64,000 bases of DNA, taken from contig JAFKLY010000002.1 of NCBI GenBank assembly GCA_017304655.1, positions 682,001-746,000 on the forward strand. Reading direction: 5' to 3'. Position numbers and translations under genes: made by a program. Every line of letters starts with the position of its first letter. Positions within the stretch are counted from its first letter, which is position 1. Below are positions 18,613-27,358 of this stretch, one piece after another. The notes below the pieces were generated by a model. That model was not told where the DNA came from. It was given only the letters and a program-made list of their open reading frames with translations, and did not search any database. The stretch is from Sphingomonas sp. (GTDB lineage Bacteria > Pseudomonadota > Alphaproteobacteria > Sphingomonadales > Sphingomonadaceae).

Positions 18613-19077
18613 ATGGGCCACGCGGTCGAAAAGGAGGCCCCGGCGATCGAGGGCCTGCGAACCATCAAATTTGCGGTGTCGGATTGCGATGCGTCGCTCG
18701 CCTTTTACCAGGCGGTCTTTGGCGTAGAGCGCCTGCCGGCGATCGATCATCGCGATGCAACCGGGGCCATTTATGCCTATGTCTGCCGCTGGTCGGCGAT
18801 CGGCGCATTGCTGGACCTGCGCCTTTTGCCGGGTCATGCGGCGGCCGCGCGAAAAATGGACACGCTCTCGCTCTCGGTGGCCGACCATGCCTCCCTTGAG
18901 TCGTGGGTCGCGCATCTCGATAGGCTCCGCGCCCCCCACTCCGGTATCGTGCCGACGGGGCTGAGCTGGTGCATCGTGATCGAAGACCCCGACGGGCGCT
19001 ATATCAAGCTGTTCGCCCGCCAGGGCCATGGTCCCGAAATTGCGGCCGACAAGGACAATATCTGGATGCAGAACTGA
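18613..19077 (+). CDS. VOC (glyoxalase/bleomycin-resistance fold) family protein
   Basis: 154 residues. It has the paired beta-alpha-beta-beta-beta pattern, with IKFAVSDCDASLAFYQAVFGVE in the first half and CIVIEDPDGRYIKLFAR in the second. The metal ligands of true extradiol dioxygenases are not obvious, so no catalytic role is assigned. It ends 15 bases before the end of the convergent NTF2-fold gene of the oxygenase pair, so a link with that pathway is possible but unproven. Confidence 0.8.
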   Translation: MGHAVEKEAPAIEGLRTIKFAVSDCDASLAFYQAVFGVERLPAIDHRDATGAIYAYVCRWSAIGALLDLRLLPGHAAAARKMDTLSLSVADHASLESWVAHLDRLRAPHSGIVPTGLSWCIVIEDPDGRYIKLFARQGHGPEIAADKDNIWMQN

Positions 19078-19092
19078 AGGCGCGAGCGCGCC

Positions 19093-19719
19093 TCACCCCG
19101 TCACCGCCTCTGGCTCATAGACCCAGAAGCGTTCGCCGAAGCGGGCGTGGAGCTGGCCCAGCAGCGCCTTCTGGATTTCCTTGACGCGCGCGGCGGTGAT
19201 CAGCTCGCTTTCGTCGACTTCGGTCCAGCGCAGGCTCGTCTTGTCCTCGTAGAGATTTTCGCCTTTCAGGCGCGCGCGCGAGTCATATGGCCAGATGAAG
19301 GCCTGGCGGCTCTCGACATGATAGTGCTTGCCGGCATCGGGCACGCCATAGCCCAGCGCCTGCAGCACTTCGCCGGGCGCGAGGATGTTGAAGGTCAGCT
19401 CGTCGGCAATGCCCCAGTCGTTCACGGCGATGAAGTCGTCGCTGTTCCACAGCACCGCTTCACCCACGCTGTTGTAAAAGGCCTTCACGGCCTCGCGCCC
19501 TTCGATCACGGCGGGGTTGGCGCCCCAGGTCACGCGATAGACCGGGGTCTCGACCATCATGTCGTCGCTGCAGATGTCGTCATAGAGGCCGGCGCCTTCG
19601 AGATGCACGTGTCGCCAGAAATTGAGCAGGATCTTGCGATGGAGCGGATTGGTCGTCCGCTCCAGCAGGGCTTCGGTGGGCTTCATGCAATCATAGACGG
19701 CCTGTTCAAACCGATTCAT
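19093..19719 (-). CDS. NTF2/SnoaL-fold protein, ring-hydroxylating dioxygenase beta-subunit-like
   Basis: 208 residues from MNRFEQAVY, with GAGAGGA-type ribosome site about 8 bases upstream. The pattern HRKILLNFWRHVHLEGAGLYDDI, VIEGREAVKAFYN and ITAARVKEIQKALLG fits the nuclear-transport-factor-2 fold used by small subunits of aromatic-ring hydroxylases. It is 61 bases downstream of the Rieske oxygenase gene on the same strand. It probably stabilises or pairs with that enzyme, but could be an independent SnoaL-like enzyme. Confidence 0.7.
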   Translation of the reverse strand: MNRFEQAVYDCMKPTEALLERTTNPLHRKILLNFWRHVHLEGAGLYDDICSDDMMVETPVYRVTWGANPAVIEGREAVKAFYNSVGEAVLWNSDDFIAVNDWGIADELTFNILAPGEVLQALGYGVPDAGKHYHVESRQAFIWPYDSRARLKGENLYEDKTSLRWTEVDESELITAARVKEIQKALLGQLHARFGERFWVYEPEAVTG

Positions 19720-19780
19720 GGGCGGGTCCTCTCTCCAATATCGTCTCGGGCGGACCTTCCTGCGGCCCATGCGTGCCTGT

Positions 19781-20845
19781 CTATGGCGATCCGTCCGAGG
19801 CGACAGCGTGCGCTTCCGCTTTTTCCTTGTCCATCATCGCTTGCAGGATGCGGCGCCCCTGCACCGCGGTCGTATCGCTCCTGAGCATCAGCTCAGGCGG
19901 CAAATCGTCCAGCGTGCTGATGATCTTCTCGATCTCCTCGGTGGCGAAGCTGTCTTCGGCCAGCACCGGCTCGAGGCGGATTTTCGCCTCCTCCAGCTTT
20001 TCGCGGGATGGGGAGCTCATGCCGAAGAAATAGTTGCACGTCGTCTTCGTCGCCGGGGTCACGGCGTGCCACACGCGGCTGCTGTGGAGCACCTTGCCGC
20101 CGTTCGGCTGGCCTTCCGGGATGCTCGATTCGCCAATGCCCGCATGAAAGCCGGGGAAGTAGAAATCCATGCCGGAGATGCGGTCGACCGGCCCGTCATG
20201 CTCGCTGCGGTCATGATAGGGCGGCATCGGCGTGTTACGCATGATGCGGCGGCTGGAGAGGCGGCGTTCGTTGAGATCGCGCACTTCCGGCGTGGCGGCG
20301 TCATCCGGCGTGCCGATCGAGGTCGCGTGCAGATAGCCCAGATGGGAGAGGTCGAGCAGATTGTCGTTGAGGAGCTGGTAGCGGCCCTTCACATGCATGG
20401 CATAGAAGGCATCCGGGATCATGCCGGGGATGTTGAAGCCGATCTCGTCCAGCGTGGGGATCAGTGCCTCGTCCGCCTTGTCCGGATCGCCCGGCCAGAT
20501 CCAGGCCCACAGGCCGCGCTCCACCAGCGGATAGGCCTTGATCGCATAGACGCCGGGGATGGTCGACTGGCTCGGCACGAAGGTGCATTTGCCGGCCGCG
20601 TCGAAAGTGATGCCATGATAGCCGCACTGGATGGCGTCGCCCACGCGCTTGCTCGCGCCGAGCGGATAATGCCGATGCGGGCAGCGCCCGTCGACGGCGA
20701 CGGCAGTGCCGTCTTCCTTGCGATAGAGCACGACGGGCTGGTTGAGAATCCAGCGGCTGAGCAGCGCTTCGCCAATCTCCCTCACGAACGCGGCGACATA
20801 CCAGCCGTTACGGGGCGCATAGCTGCCGGGCGTGAAAGGATACAT
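19781..20845 (-). CDS. Rieske [2Fe-2S] non-heme iron oxygenase, alpha subunit
   Basis: 354 residues. The Rieske cluster ligands are in CPHRHYPLG and CGYHG (about residues 51-72). The mononuclear iron site is in LNDNLLDLSHLGYLH near residue 150, and a further acidic ligand is expected later. Length and motifs resemble vanillate demethylase VanA and dicamba-demethylase-like enzymes (three-fold single-type oxygenases). It would hydroxylate or demethylate an aromatic or other small substrate, needing a reductase not encoded nearby. It is divergent from the TetR gene and precedes the NTF2-fold gene. Confidence 0.9.
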   Translation of the reverse strand: MYPFTPGSYAPRNGWYVAAFVREIGEALLSRWILNQPVVLYRKEDGTAVAVDGRCPHRHYPLGASKRVGDAIQCGYHGITFDAAGKCTFVPSQSTIPGVYAIKAYPLVERGLWAWIWPGDPDKADEALIPTLDEIGFNIPGMIPDAFYAMHVKGRYQLLNDNLLDLSHLGYLHATSIGTPDDAATPEVRDLNERRLSSRRIMRNTPMPPYHDRSEHDGPVDRISGMDFYFPGFHAGIGESSIPEGQPNGGKVLHSSRVWHAVTPATKTTCNYFFGMSSPSREKLEEAKIRLEPVLAEDSFATEEIEKIISTLDDLPPELMLRSDTTAVQGRRILQAMMDKEKAEAHAVASDGSP

Positions 20846-20871
20846 GCATCGTCTCCCAATCAGCGTCGACT

Positions 20872-20894
20872 CTGTTCTAATCGAACAGTGTTCG
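20872..20894. promoter_or_regulatory. candidate TetR operator (overlapping inverted repeats)
   Basis: In the 95-base gap between the divergent Rieske and TetR genes, CTGTTC (20872-20877) and GAACAG (20883-20888) form one inverted repeat. CGAAC and GTTCG around AGT (20882-20894) form a second that shares the middle arm. Three GTTC/GAAC half-sites in this position fit a TetR-family binding site. The half-sites are read directly; binding is inferred. Confidence 0.55.
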
Positions 20895-20940
20895 TTTTGT
20901 GAGTGATGCTTTTTTGCGCGGTTGCTGTCAAGGCGATGCC

Positions 20941-21513
20941 ATGTCGTTTGCGAAGCTCGATCGGGATCAGATCATCCAGGAGGCCGTGGCCCTCCTGAAG
21001 GAAGAGGGGCTGGATGCCGTCAGTCTGCGCCGGATTGCCGCGCGTCTGGGCGTCAGCGTCTCCTCGCTGTATTGGCACATCAATAACAAAGAGTCTCTAA
21101 GTGCGCTGATGTCCGCAGCCATCTTCCGGGACTGTCTGAACGCGGTGCCGCCGGCGAGCAGCTGGCAGCAGTGGCTGCGCGATTTCGGCCTGGCCATCTG
21201 GGAAGCGCAGATCTCGATCCCCGATATCCGGCGCCTGATCGGCATCAACCGGGTGCGGAATGAAGGGGTGCAGACTGCGCTGGAGACGATCCTGGCCACG
21301 CTGGCGCCGCTCGGCCTGCCGCCAGCCGAAGCCTCGATCGCGCAGCGCTCCGTGCAGGCGCTGGTGACCGGCTGGACGACGCTGCGCTCCACCCGGCCGG
21401 ACGACACGGAGGCGGACAAAGAGAGCTTTCTTGTCGCGCTGGACGTGCTGATCGCCGGCTGGCGTCTGCATCATGACGATGCGGCGGGGGAGGCCGGCGC
21501 GGATCGGGGCTGA
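20941..21513 (+). CDS. TetR family transcriptional regulator
   Basis: 190 residues. The N-terminal helix-turn-helix is clear: LRRIAARLGVSVSSLYWHINNKESL at residues 36-60. The C-terminal part resembles the tetracycline-repressor ligand domain. The ATG at 20941, with AAGG upstream, is preferred over an upstream GTG without a ribosome site. It is divergent from the Rieske oxygenase gene and probably represses it, released by the substrate or a product; the ligand is unknown. Confidence 0.9.
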   Translation: MSFAKLDRDQIIQEAVALLKEEGLDAVSLRRIAARLGVSVSSLYWHINNKESLSALMSAAIFRDCLNAVPPASSWQQWLRDFGLAIWEAQISIPDIRRLIGINRVRNEGVQTALETILATLAPLGLPPAEASIAQRSVQALVTGWTTLRSTRPDDTEADKESFLVALDVLIAGWRLHHDDAAGEAGADRG

Positions 21514-21521
21514 GGCCCCCC

Positions 21522-22235
21522 CTATTGCCGATAGGCGCCATCGACCAGCAGAGGCGCGCCATCGCTGGCGTCCAGATCGAGTGCCAGTTCCACGTCGCCT
21601 TCATAACCGCGCTCGATCAGTTCTCTGCCGGATTGTGATGTGCGCACGAGATGGCCCAGTGTCGGTCGCGCGGCCTCGAAGGCGATGCGGGCCAGCTCGG
21701 CTTCGGCCGTGCAGGGGCGCCCCATGGCAGAGATGATGGCGCCAGCGCCCAGCCAGTCTTCGATGGCGGAGCGCAGGCTGCCGTCCGGCCAGCGCTCGCC
21801 GGCGGGAATCACCGCGACATCCCTGTGGCCCGCAAAGGCGGCGGCCGCTTCGCCAACGGCCGTGGCGTTGCGCAGGCAACCGGCAAAGACCGGCGTATCG
21901 CCGCAAGCGAGCGACAGGCGCGATCCGTTGGGGGAGGGGAGCAGCAGGCGCGTCGCCGGCGCGATGCTTTGCAGGCTGACCGGCGAGAGGCTGAACGCCC
22001 CGCCGGCTGCGTCGCGCGGCTGCGCCAGCACAGCGCCAAGAGCAGCGGCGGCCTGCTCTGCTTCGGCTAAACTGTTCGCCGTCCCGTCGTCCCCGTGCGG
22101 ATAGACGAGGGCGCCACGGGCCGTCGCGACGTCGACTGCCGTCGAGAAGGAGAGGACGTCCACGATCACGATAACGCCGACACGCTCGCGCAGCTGCGCG
22201 ATGCCCGGCAGGCCCCATTCGCAATGAACGGTCAT
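21522..22235 (-). CDS. 2-phosphosulfolactate phosphatase (ComB) family protein
   Basis: 237 residues. The family patterns VIVDVLSFSTAVDVA near residue 22 and LLLPSPNGSRL near residue 100 are visible. ComB hydrolyses 2-phosphosulfolactate, a coenzyme M precursor in methanogens, but homologues are widespread in bacteria lacking that pathway, where the substrate is unknown. No other sulfolactate gene is nearby. It is convergent with the TetR gene 8 bases away. The ribosome site AGGAGG lies 12 bases upstream of the start, unusually far. Confidence 0.75.
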   Translation of the reverse strand: MTVHCEWGLPGIAQLRERVGVIVIVDVLSFSTAVDVATARGALVYPHGDDGTANSLAEAEQAAAALGAVLAQPRDAAGGAFSLSPVSLQSIAPATRLLLPSPNGSRLSLACGDTPVFAGCLRNATAVGEAAAAFAGHRDVAVIPAGERWPDGSLRSAIEDWLGAGAIISAMGRPCTAEAELARIAFEAARPTLGHLVRTSQSGRELIERGYEGDVELALDLDASDGAPLLVDGAYRQ

Positions 22236-22444
22236 TCTCGCGGCTATCCTCCTGCCCGACGCTGACGACGCGGACTTTTGCCATATCCGGCTTCCGGTGT
22301 GGAACGGGAAGGGGCGCGATCCCTCCGCGCGACAATTTGCGACAAGTTTCCGCCGGGCCGACAAATCTGTGTGACAAATGCGGGCTAGAGACGGTTTCAG
22401 CGCTGCTCCCACGGCGCTCACATCTCCCACTTCGATCCCACTCA

Positions 22445-22473
22445 GGCCCTCCCCTCTCCCACAGGGGAGGGCC
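22445..22473. repeat. REP-like palindrome
   Basis: GGCCCTCCCCT and AGGGGAGGGCC form a perfect 11-base-pair stem with a 7-base loop. It resembles the CCCTC/GAGGG palindromes elsewhere in this window and is probably a dispersed palindromic repeat, although an extra terminator role downstream of rpmJ is possible. Confidence 0.55.
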
Positions 22474-22530
22474 AAGTGCGTTCGGCTGCCTGGCGCTGGC
22501 GTGACTGGTCTGTTTGCCACAAACGCCAAA

Positions 22531-22557
22531 ACGCCCGGCCAGAAGCTGGCCGGGCGT
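22531..22557 (-). terminator. rho-independent terminator of rpmJ
   Basis: ACGCCCGGCCAG and CTGGCCGGGCGT form a perfect 12-base-pair stem with a 3-base loop, 47 bases after the rpmJ stop. On the minus strand it is followed by TTTTGGCGTTT, giving the expected T-rich tail. Confidence 0.8.
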
Positions 22558-22603
22558 GTGGTATCTCGTCAGGCGGGCTTGCGCCCACCCGTTGCGCGTC
22601 AGA

Positions 22604-22729
22604 TCAGCCCTGGCGGGCCTTGAAGCGACGCTGCGTCTTGTTGATGACGTAGGTGCGCCCACGACGACGAATCACGCGGTTGTCCCGGTGGCGGTCCTTG
22701 AGCGACTTGAGCGAGTTACGGATCTTCAT
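22604..22729 (-). CDS. rpmJ: 50S ribosomal protein L36 (bacterial long, Zn-free form)
   Basis: 41 residues starting [17 protein letters not shown] and ending [11 protein letters not shown]. The cysteine and histidine zinc ligands of the short L36 type are absent, and the sequence matches the longer cysteine-free L36 of proteobacteria. It binds 23S rRNA in the large subunit. The start at 22729 is chosen because earlier in-frame codons have no homology. It is a single-gene unit with a strong terminator. Confidence 0.95.
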   Translation of the reverse strand: MKIRNSLKSLKDRHRDNRVIRRRGRTYVINKTQRRFKARQG

Positions 22730-22949
22730 GATCGGGCGTCCAGAATCTCTATGCGGGCGGAAAATCGAAGCCGCGCCTCTATGGGGGGCGAGGCGGAAAG
22801 TCAAGCGGGCAGGCGCCGCGCATGGCTGATTGTAAAATGCTGGATCGCTGCCCAAGTTCATCTTGCGTGCAGGCGCACGCCCCACGGTATAGACCCATTG
22901 GCAGGCCGGCTGGTTGCCAGCCACTCTGCCCACGGTAAGGAGAGGCACG

Positions 22950-23573
22950 ATGACGGCATTCGGCAATGCAGGGATAGGGAAGCGTGGCGCGCTTCTGGCG
23001 CCGGCGCTGCTGGCGCTTGGGCTTGCCGGTTGCACGACAGCGATCGCGCCGGTGGATGTCACGCGCTTTCACGGTGCCGAGGTGGCGCGGCAGGGCAGCG
23101 TGATGATCGTGCCCGCCAATCAGGCCGAGGCCAACAGCCTGGAATTCCGCACGCAGGCCAATGCCGTGAGCGCAGCGCTCAGCCGCATCGGCTTCAACGT
23201 TCTGGATTATGGGGCGACCGGTGGCGCTTATGAAGCGGTCGTCGAGATCTCGCGCGAGACCTATGCGCCGACCGCGCAGGGTCGCTCGCCGGTGAGCGTC
23301 GGCGTCGGCGGATCAACGGGCAGCTTTGGCAGTGGCCTTGGCGTCGGTATCGGCATCAATCTCTCCGGCAAGCCCAAGCCGGTCGTCGCCACGCGCCTGC
23401 GGGTCCAGCTGCGCCGTACGGCCGATCAGTCCGCCATCTGGGAAGGGCGCGCCGAGACGCAGGCCAGGGAAGGCACGCCCGCCGCACAGCCCGGTATCGC
23501 GGCTGGCAAGCTGGCCGACGCATTGTTCAAGGACTTTCCCGGACAGTCCGGCGTGACTATCACGGTCAGATGA
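22950..23573 (+). CDS. DUF4136 family lipoprotein
   Basis: 207 residues. A lipobox LGLAGC follows a basic, hydrophobic signal, so the protein is probably anchored to a membrane by Cys30. The mature part has the DUF4136 pattern ([16 protein letters not shown], alternating strands, and VTIT at the end) with a glycine-rich loop. Function of the family is unknown. GGAGAGG precedes the ATG at 22950. Its stop overlaps the start of the M14 peptidase gene by 4 bases, so the two are translationally coupled. Confidence 0.85.
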   Translation: MTAFGNAGIGKRGALLAPALLALGLAGCTTAIAPVDVTRFHGAEVARQGSVMIVPANQAEANSLEFRTQANAVSAALSRIGFNVLDYGATGGAYEAVVEISRETYAPTAQGRSPVSVGVGGSTGSFGSGLGVGIGINLSGKPKPVVATRLRVQLRRTADQSAIWEGRAETQAREGTPAAQPGIAAGKLADALFKDFPGQSGVTITVR

Positions 23574-24727
23574 CCGACCAGACCAGCACCGCGCCGACTC
23601 CGCTCCTCATCACCAGCACGTTCGACAGTGGCAACATCGTCGTCGAGGCGATCGACGGCACCATCGCGACGCTTTCCATCCGCAAGGACAATGAGAGCGA
23701 TTTCTTCCAGTGGTTCCACTTCCGCGTGGCCGCGAAGGCCGGGACGGAGCTGATCCTGCGGATCACCGGCCTGTCCGGTTCGGCCTATCCCGATGGCTGG
23801 CCGGGCTATCGCGCCTGCGTCTCCGAGGATCGCGAGCGCTGGACGCGCACCGACGCCAGCTATGATGCGAAAGAGGCCGGCGGCACGCTGACGATCCGCT
23901 ACACGCTGGCAGGCGACGCCGCCTGGTTCGCCTATTTCGCGCCATATTCGCTGGAGCGACACCATGATCTCGTGGCGCAGGCGGCGGCCTGCGAGGGCGT
24001 GACGCTGCGCCAGCTTGGCCTCAGCCTCGACGGGAGGCCGATCGACTGTCTGGAGATGGGTACGGGCGACAAGCCGGTCTGGCTCATCGCGCGCCAGCAT
24101 CCGGGCGAATCCATGGCGGAATGGTGGATGGAAGGCGCGCTCGACATGCTGACCGATCCGGCCAATGCCCATGCCCGCGTGCTGCTGGCCGCCTGCCGCT
24201 TTCACATCGTGCCGAACATGAACCCAGATGGTTCAACACGTGGTCATTTGCGTACCAATGCGGCTGGCGTGAACCTGAACCGCGAGTGGCACGCGCCGAG
24301 CCTCGACAAGTCGCCCGAAGTGCTCTGCGTGCGCACGGCGATGGACGCGAGCGGCGTCGCCTTCGCCATGGACGTGCATGGTGACGAGGCGATCCCGGCC
24401 GTGTTCCTTGCCGGTTTCGAGGGCATTCCCTCGCTCAAGGCGCCGCAGCTCGCCCTGTTCCGCAAATATCGCGATACCCTCGCCATCCGCACGCCGGACT
24501 TCCAGACGCGGCTCGGCTATCCGGAAGGCAAGCCCGGCAAGGCCAATCTCTCGATGGCAACGGCCCAGATTGCCGAACGCTATGGTGCCGTCGCGATGAC
24601 GCTGGAAATGCCGTTCAAGGACAATGACGATCTGTCCGACGCGGCGCAGGGCTGGAGCCCGGAGCGCTCGATGCAGTTGGCGCGCGATTGCCTGGCCACG
24701 CTCGCGGAGATGGTCGGGGAGATTTGA
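23570..24727 (+). CDS. M14 family zinc carboxypeptidase (cytosolic carboxypeptidase-like)
   Basis: 385 residues. An N-terminal beta-sandwich domain (about 1-125) precedes the peptidase. Zinc ligands are in QHPGESM (HxxE, near residue 179) and the later MDVHGDE; the substrate-binding NPDG and NLNREW segments and the catalytic glutamate in LEMPFKDN are present. This matches bacterial relatives of the cytosolic carboxypeptidases that trim acidic C-termini. No signal peptide is evident. The substrate is unknown. It overlaps the lipoprotein gene by 4 bases and is followed by a shared terminator. Confidence 0.9.
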   Translation: MTDQTSTAPTPLLITSTFDSGNIVVEAIDGTIATLSIRKDNESDFFQWFHFRVAAKAGTELILRITGLSGSAYPDGWPGYRACVSEDRERWTRTDASYDAKEAGGTLTIRYTLAGDAAWFAYFAPYSLERHHDLVAQAAACEGVTLRQLGLSLDGRPIDCLEMGTGDKPVWLIARQHPGESMAEWWMEGALDMLTDPANAHARVLLAACRFHIVPNMNPDGSTRGHLRTNAAGVNLNREWHAPSLDKSPEVLCVRTAMDASGVAFAMDVHGDEAIPAVFLAGFEGIPSLKAPQLALFRKYRDTLAIRTPDFQTRLGYPEGKPGKANLSMATAQIAERYGAVAMTLEMPFKDNDDLSDAAQGWSPERSMQLARDCLATLAEMVGEI

Positions 24728-24740
24728 CCGCAGCGTGCCC

Positions 24741-24761
24741 CGTCCCGACGCAGCCGGGACG
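24741..24761. terminator. bidirectional hairpin between convergent genes
   Basis: CGTCCCG and CGGGACG form a 7-base-pair stem around a 7-base loop in the 46-base gap between the M14 peptidase and dienelactone hydrolase genes. There is no strong T-run on either side. Confidence 0.5.
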
Positions 24762-24773
24762 TGACTCTCTTGC

Positions 24774-25490
24774 CTACCCCAGCACTTCCGCGAGAAAATC
24801 CGTCATAGCCTTCCAGCTCCGGCGATTGGTGTCGCTCTGGAAGCCGAAGCTGCGATCAGCGTTGAGCGGCATGTCGTCGGCGGTGAACGCGTGGCCGGTG
24901 CGGCTGTAGCTAATGAACTGCCAGTCGACGTCGGCCTCGGTCAGTTCCTTGCAGAGCGCGACCTTGGCGTCCGGCGGGCAGAGATTATCGTTCCACCCAT
25001 CGCAGATCAGCAGCTTGGCCGTGATCGCCGCGTTGGGGAAGGGCGGGGCATCATAGACGCCGTGGAAGGAGACGCCGGCCTTGATCTCACCGCCGGCGCG
25101 GGCGAGGTCGAGCACGCACTTGCCGCCCGCGCAGAAGCCGATGGCGCCGAGCTTGCCCTTGTCGACGCCGGGCAGGAGCCTGAGCTCGGCGAGGGCCGAG
25201 AGCACGCGGCCTTTCACGACTGAGCGGTCGGCCATGAAGGCGTGGAGCAACTTGCCCGAGCTCTCCATGTCGTGGCCGCGCTTGCCCTGCCCGTAATAGT
25301 CGACGACGAGCACCTTGTAGCCCTGCGCCGCCAGCGTCTCGGCCTTGGCGAAGTCCCATTCCTTGGCGCCGAAGAAATTCGGGAACAGCAGGACGCCGGG
25401 CTGGATGCCGGCATCGGGATCGCCAACGAACATCGATTCGAACGGGCCGCCGGGGCCATCATGAATGTGGATCTTGCGTTCGATGGCCAT
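24774..25490 (-). CDS. dienelactone hydrolase family protein
   Basis: 238 residues, alpha/beta hydrolase fold. The nucleophile is the cysteine in GFCAGGK near residue 120, typical of dienelactone hydrolases. The acid is likely in CDGWNDN and the histidine in SRTGHAF. The family cleaves dienelactone in chlorocatechol breakdown, but many members have other ester or carbamate substrates. No other chlorocatechol gene is nearby, so the substrate is open. GAGGAGA lies 7 bases before the ATG at 25490. Confidence 0.88.
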   Translation of the reverse strand: MAIERKIHIHDGPGGPFESMFVGDPDAGIQPGVLLFPNFFGAKEWDFAKAETLAAQGYKVLVVDYYGQGKRGHDMESSGKLLHAFMADRSVVKGRVLSALAELRLLPGVDKGKLGAIGFCAGGKCVLDLARAGGEIKAGVSFHGVYDAPPFPNAAITAKLLICDGWNDNLCPPDAKVALCKELTEADVDWQFISYSRTGHAFTADDMPLNADRSFGFQSDTNRRSWKAMTDFLAEVLG

Positions 25491-25670
25491 GGCGCGTCTC
25501 CTCATCTGGTCCGGTCGTGCGGGTCGGGCGCTTCAATGGCGCATCGGTCCTTCCGGAACAAGTCGCTGTATATCATCGCAGCAGGGCGTGGGGCGCCCGG
25601 CCATTGCGCCCGTGGGAAATCGCGTTATCAGGCGCGCTCATTGAACGAACAGCTCGGGAGCGCTCGATCC

Positions 25671-26357
25671 ATGCCGACCCTCGTCCTCATCCGCCACGGC
25701 CAGTCTGCGTGGAATCTCGAGAACCGCTTCACCGGCTGGTGGGACGTGGACGTGACCGAGAAGGGCGCTGCCGAGGCCTGGGCTGCCGGCGAGCTGATGA
25801 AGGCGAAGGGCCTGGACTTCGACCAGTGCTTCGTCTCGGTGCAGAAGCGCGCGATCAAGACGCTGCATCTGGCGCTTGAAGCGATGGACCGCATCTGGCT
25901 GCCGGTCGAGAAGGACTGGCGCCTCAACGAGCGGCATTATGGCGGCCTGACCGGTCTCGACAAGGCCGAGACCGCTGCCAAGCATGGCGACGAGCAGGTG
26001 AAGATCTGGCGCCGCAGCTTCGACGTGCCGCCGCCGCCGCTGGAAGCGGGCAGCGAGTTCGACCTGTCGAAGGACCGCCGCTATGCCGGCATCGCCATTC
26101 CAGCGACGGAGAGCCTCAAGGATACGATCGCCCGCGTGCTGCCTTATTGGGAGAGCCGCATCGCGCCGGAACTGAAGGCCGGCAAGCGCGTGCTCATTTC
26201 CGCTCACGGCAATTCGCTGCGCGCGCTGGTCAAGCATCTCTCGAACATCGCGGACGATGAGATCACCGGACTGGAAATTCCGACCGGCCAGCCGATCGTT
26301 TATGAGCTGGATGACAATCTGGCCGCGCTCGACCGCTATTATCTCTCGGAGCGGTAA
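25671..26357 (+). CDS. gpmA: 2,3-bisphosphoglycerate-dependent phosphoglycerate mutase
   Basis: 228 residues. The phosphohistidine is His9 in [10 protein letters not shown], followed by [12 protein letters not shown]; the second histidine is in [11 protein letters not shown] near residue 180. It interconverts 3- and 2-phosphoglycerate in glycolysis. The ATG at 25671 begins the conserved sequence and has GGGAG upstream; a much longer open frame before it is not conserved. It is convergent with the small acetyltransferase gene. Confidence 0.96.
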   Translation: MPTLVLIRHGQSAWNLENRFTGWWDVDVTEKGAAEAWAAGELMKAKGLDFDQCFVSVQKRAIKTLHLALEAMDRIWLPVEKDWRLNERHYGGLTGLDKAETAAKHGDEQVKIWRRSFDVPPPPLEAGSEFDLSKDRRYAGIAIPATESLKDTIARVLPYWESRIAPELKAGKRVLISAHGNSLRALVKHLSNIADDEITGLEIPTGQPIVYELDDNLAALDRYYLSER

Positions 26358-26370
26358 GCAGGGGTAAGAG

Positions 26371-26386
26371 CGCGCGGCAACGCGCG
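26371..26386. terminator. short hairpin between gpmA and the convergent acetyltransferase gene
   Basis: CGCGCG, a 4-base GCAA loop and CGCGCG form a compact stem in the 35-base gap. It could end both transcripts. There is no T-run. Confidence 0.45.
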
Positions 26387-26392
26387 TACAGC

Positions 26393-26671
26393 CTATTCGG
26401 CCACGATATCCCGGACTTCGGGGTGCCGCGCGACATAGTCCACGATATAGCTGCACAGCGGCACGATCTTGAGGCCCTGCGCGCGCACATCCTCGATCAT
26501 CGCCCGCACGACCTTGCCGGCGAGGCCCTGCCCCTGCAGCGCGGGCGGAGTCTCGGTGTGAACGATCAGCAGCTTGTCGCCCTGGCGGCGATAGGCTGAA
26601 AAGACGAGGCCGCCGGGGACTTCCAGCTCATAGCGGCTCTGAGCGGCATTGTGGCGGACGTCTCCGGTCAT
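26393..26671 (-). CDS. small GNAT-type acetyltransferase (YjdJ/PF14542-like)
   Basis: 92 residues, the short form of the GNAT fold. The acetyl-CoA segment LQGQGLAGKVVRAMIEDVRAQG is followed by IVPLCSYIVDYVARHPE, a combination typical of this mini-family. Substrate unknown. AGGGAG lies 9 bases before the ATG at 26671. It starts 4 bases after the end of the diguanylate cyclase gene on the same strand, so the two are probably co-transcribed. Confidence 0.85.
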   Translation of the reverse strand: MTGDVRHNAAQSRYELEVPGGLVFSAYRRQGDKLLIVHTETPPALQGQGLAGKVVRAMIEDVRAQGLKIVPLCSYIVDYVARHPEVRDIVAE

Positions 26672-26675
26672 CACG

Positions 26676-27287
26676 TCAATCTCCCTGGGTCGTCTGGCGC
26701 TTGGCCGCATACATGGCCATGTCCGCCCGCGCGATCGCCGCGAAATCGCTGTCGCCTTCGCGCAGCGCGGTGCAGCCGAAGGAGGCCGAGAGCGGTAGCC
26801 TGTCGTCGCCGAAGCAGCAATCGCTCTCGCCGATCAGTTTCGCAAGGGTGCGCGCCTTGTCAGCGGCGGCTTCCTCGCTCATGCCGTCAAGCAGCAGGGC
26901 GAACTCATCGCCGCCCACGCGCGCGGCGATGTCCGTCGCGCGGATCGAGCTGTTCAGCAGCCGGGCAATGTGGAGCAACGCGAAATCCCCGGCGCTGTGA
27001 CCGAAGCGATCGTTGATCTGCTTCATCTCGTTGACGTCGATGAACACCAGTGCCGCCTGCGTGCCATAGCGCTCCAGCCGGCTGAGTCGCTCGGCAAGGC
27101 AGGAGATGAAATGCCTGCGGTTGAACAGCGGGGTGAGCGTATCGCGCACCACCAGCCGCTCCAGCTCCTGATTCGCAAGCCGAAGCACCCGCACTTCCTG
27201 ACGAAGTGCGATCAGTTCCTGTTCCAGTTCCGAGACGCCGGCGCTTTGACTGTCGCGCGTGACATCCCGGGTAGTCGCTCGTGCCAA
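26676..27287 (-). CDS. diguanylate cyclase (GGDEF domain)
   Basis: 203 residues. A short N-terminal coiled coil (about 15-45, [18 protein letters not shown]) is followed by one GGDEF domain with [12 protein letters not shown] at its start and an intact VGGDEF active site near residue 125. The inhibitory I-site RxxD is seen as RATD five residues before GGDEF. It should make cyclic di-GMP from GTP, with product inhibition. There is no membrane segment or sensor domain, so input is probably through the coiled coil or a partner. Confidence 0.92.
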   Translation of the reverse strand: MARATTRDVTRDSQSAGVSELEQELIALRQEVRVLRLANQELERLVVRDTLTPLFNRRHFISCLAERLSRLERYGTQAALVFIDVNEMKQINDRFGHSAGDFALLHIARLLNSSIRATDIAARVGGDEFALLLDGMSEEAAADKARTLAKLIGESDCCFGDDRLPLSASFGCTALREGDSDFAAIARADMAMYAAKRQTTQGD

Positions 27288-27346
27288 GCTCCACCTCCCT
27301 AAGCGCGACCTTCAGGGTACCCCGAGCGGGAATATAGGGTGTGTTC

Positions 27347-27358
27347 CTGCATATGCAG
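27347..27358. promoter_or_regulatory. perfect 12-base palindrome upstream of purE
   Basis: CTGCATATGCAG is a perfect palindrome in the 241-base gap between the divergent cyclase and purE genes. It could be a dimeric regulator site. No regulator is assigned and it may be chance. Confidence 0.25.

Larger units (their letters stand above)
22236..22603. other. gene-free stretch between the ComB-type gene and rpmJ
   Basis: This 368-base gap has no plausible gene. It holds the presumed promoter of the ComB-type gene at its left side, a long palindrome at 22445-22473 and the rpmJ terminator at 22531-22557. Nothing else stood out. Confidence 0.6.

Noticed and set aside
18613..19077. Extradiol ring-cleavage dioxygenase next to the Rieske oxygenase
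   Set aside because: Only the VOC fold is visible; the His-His-Glu metal triad is not evident, so the specific function was not called.
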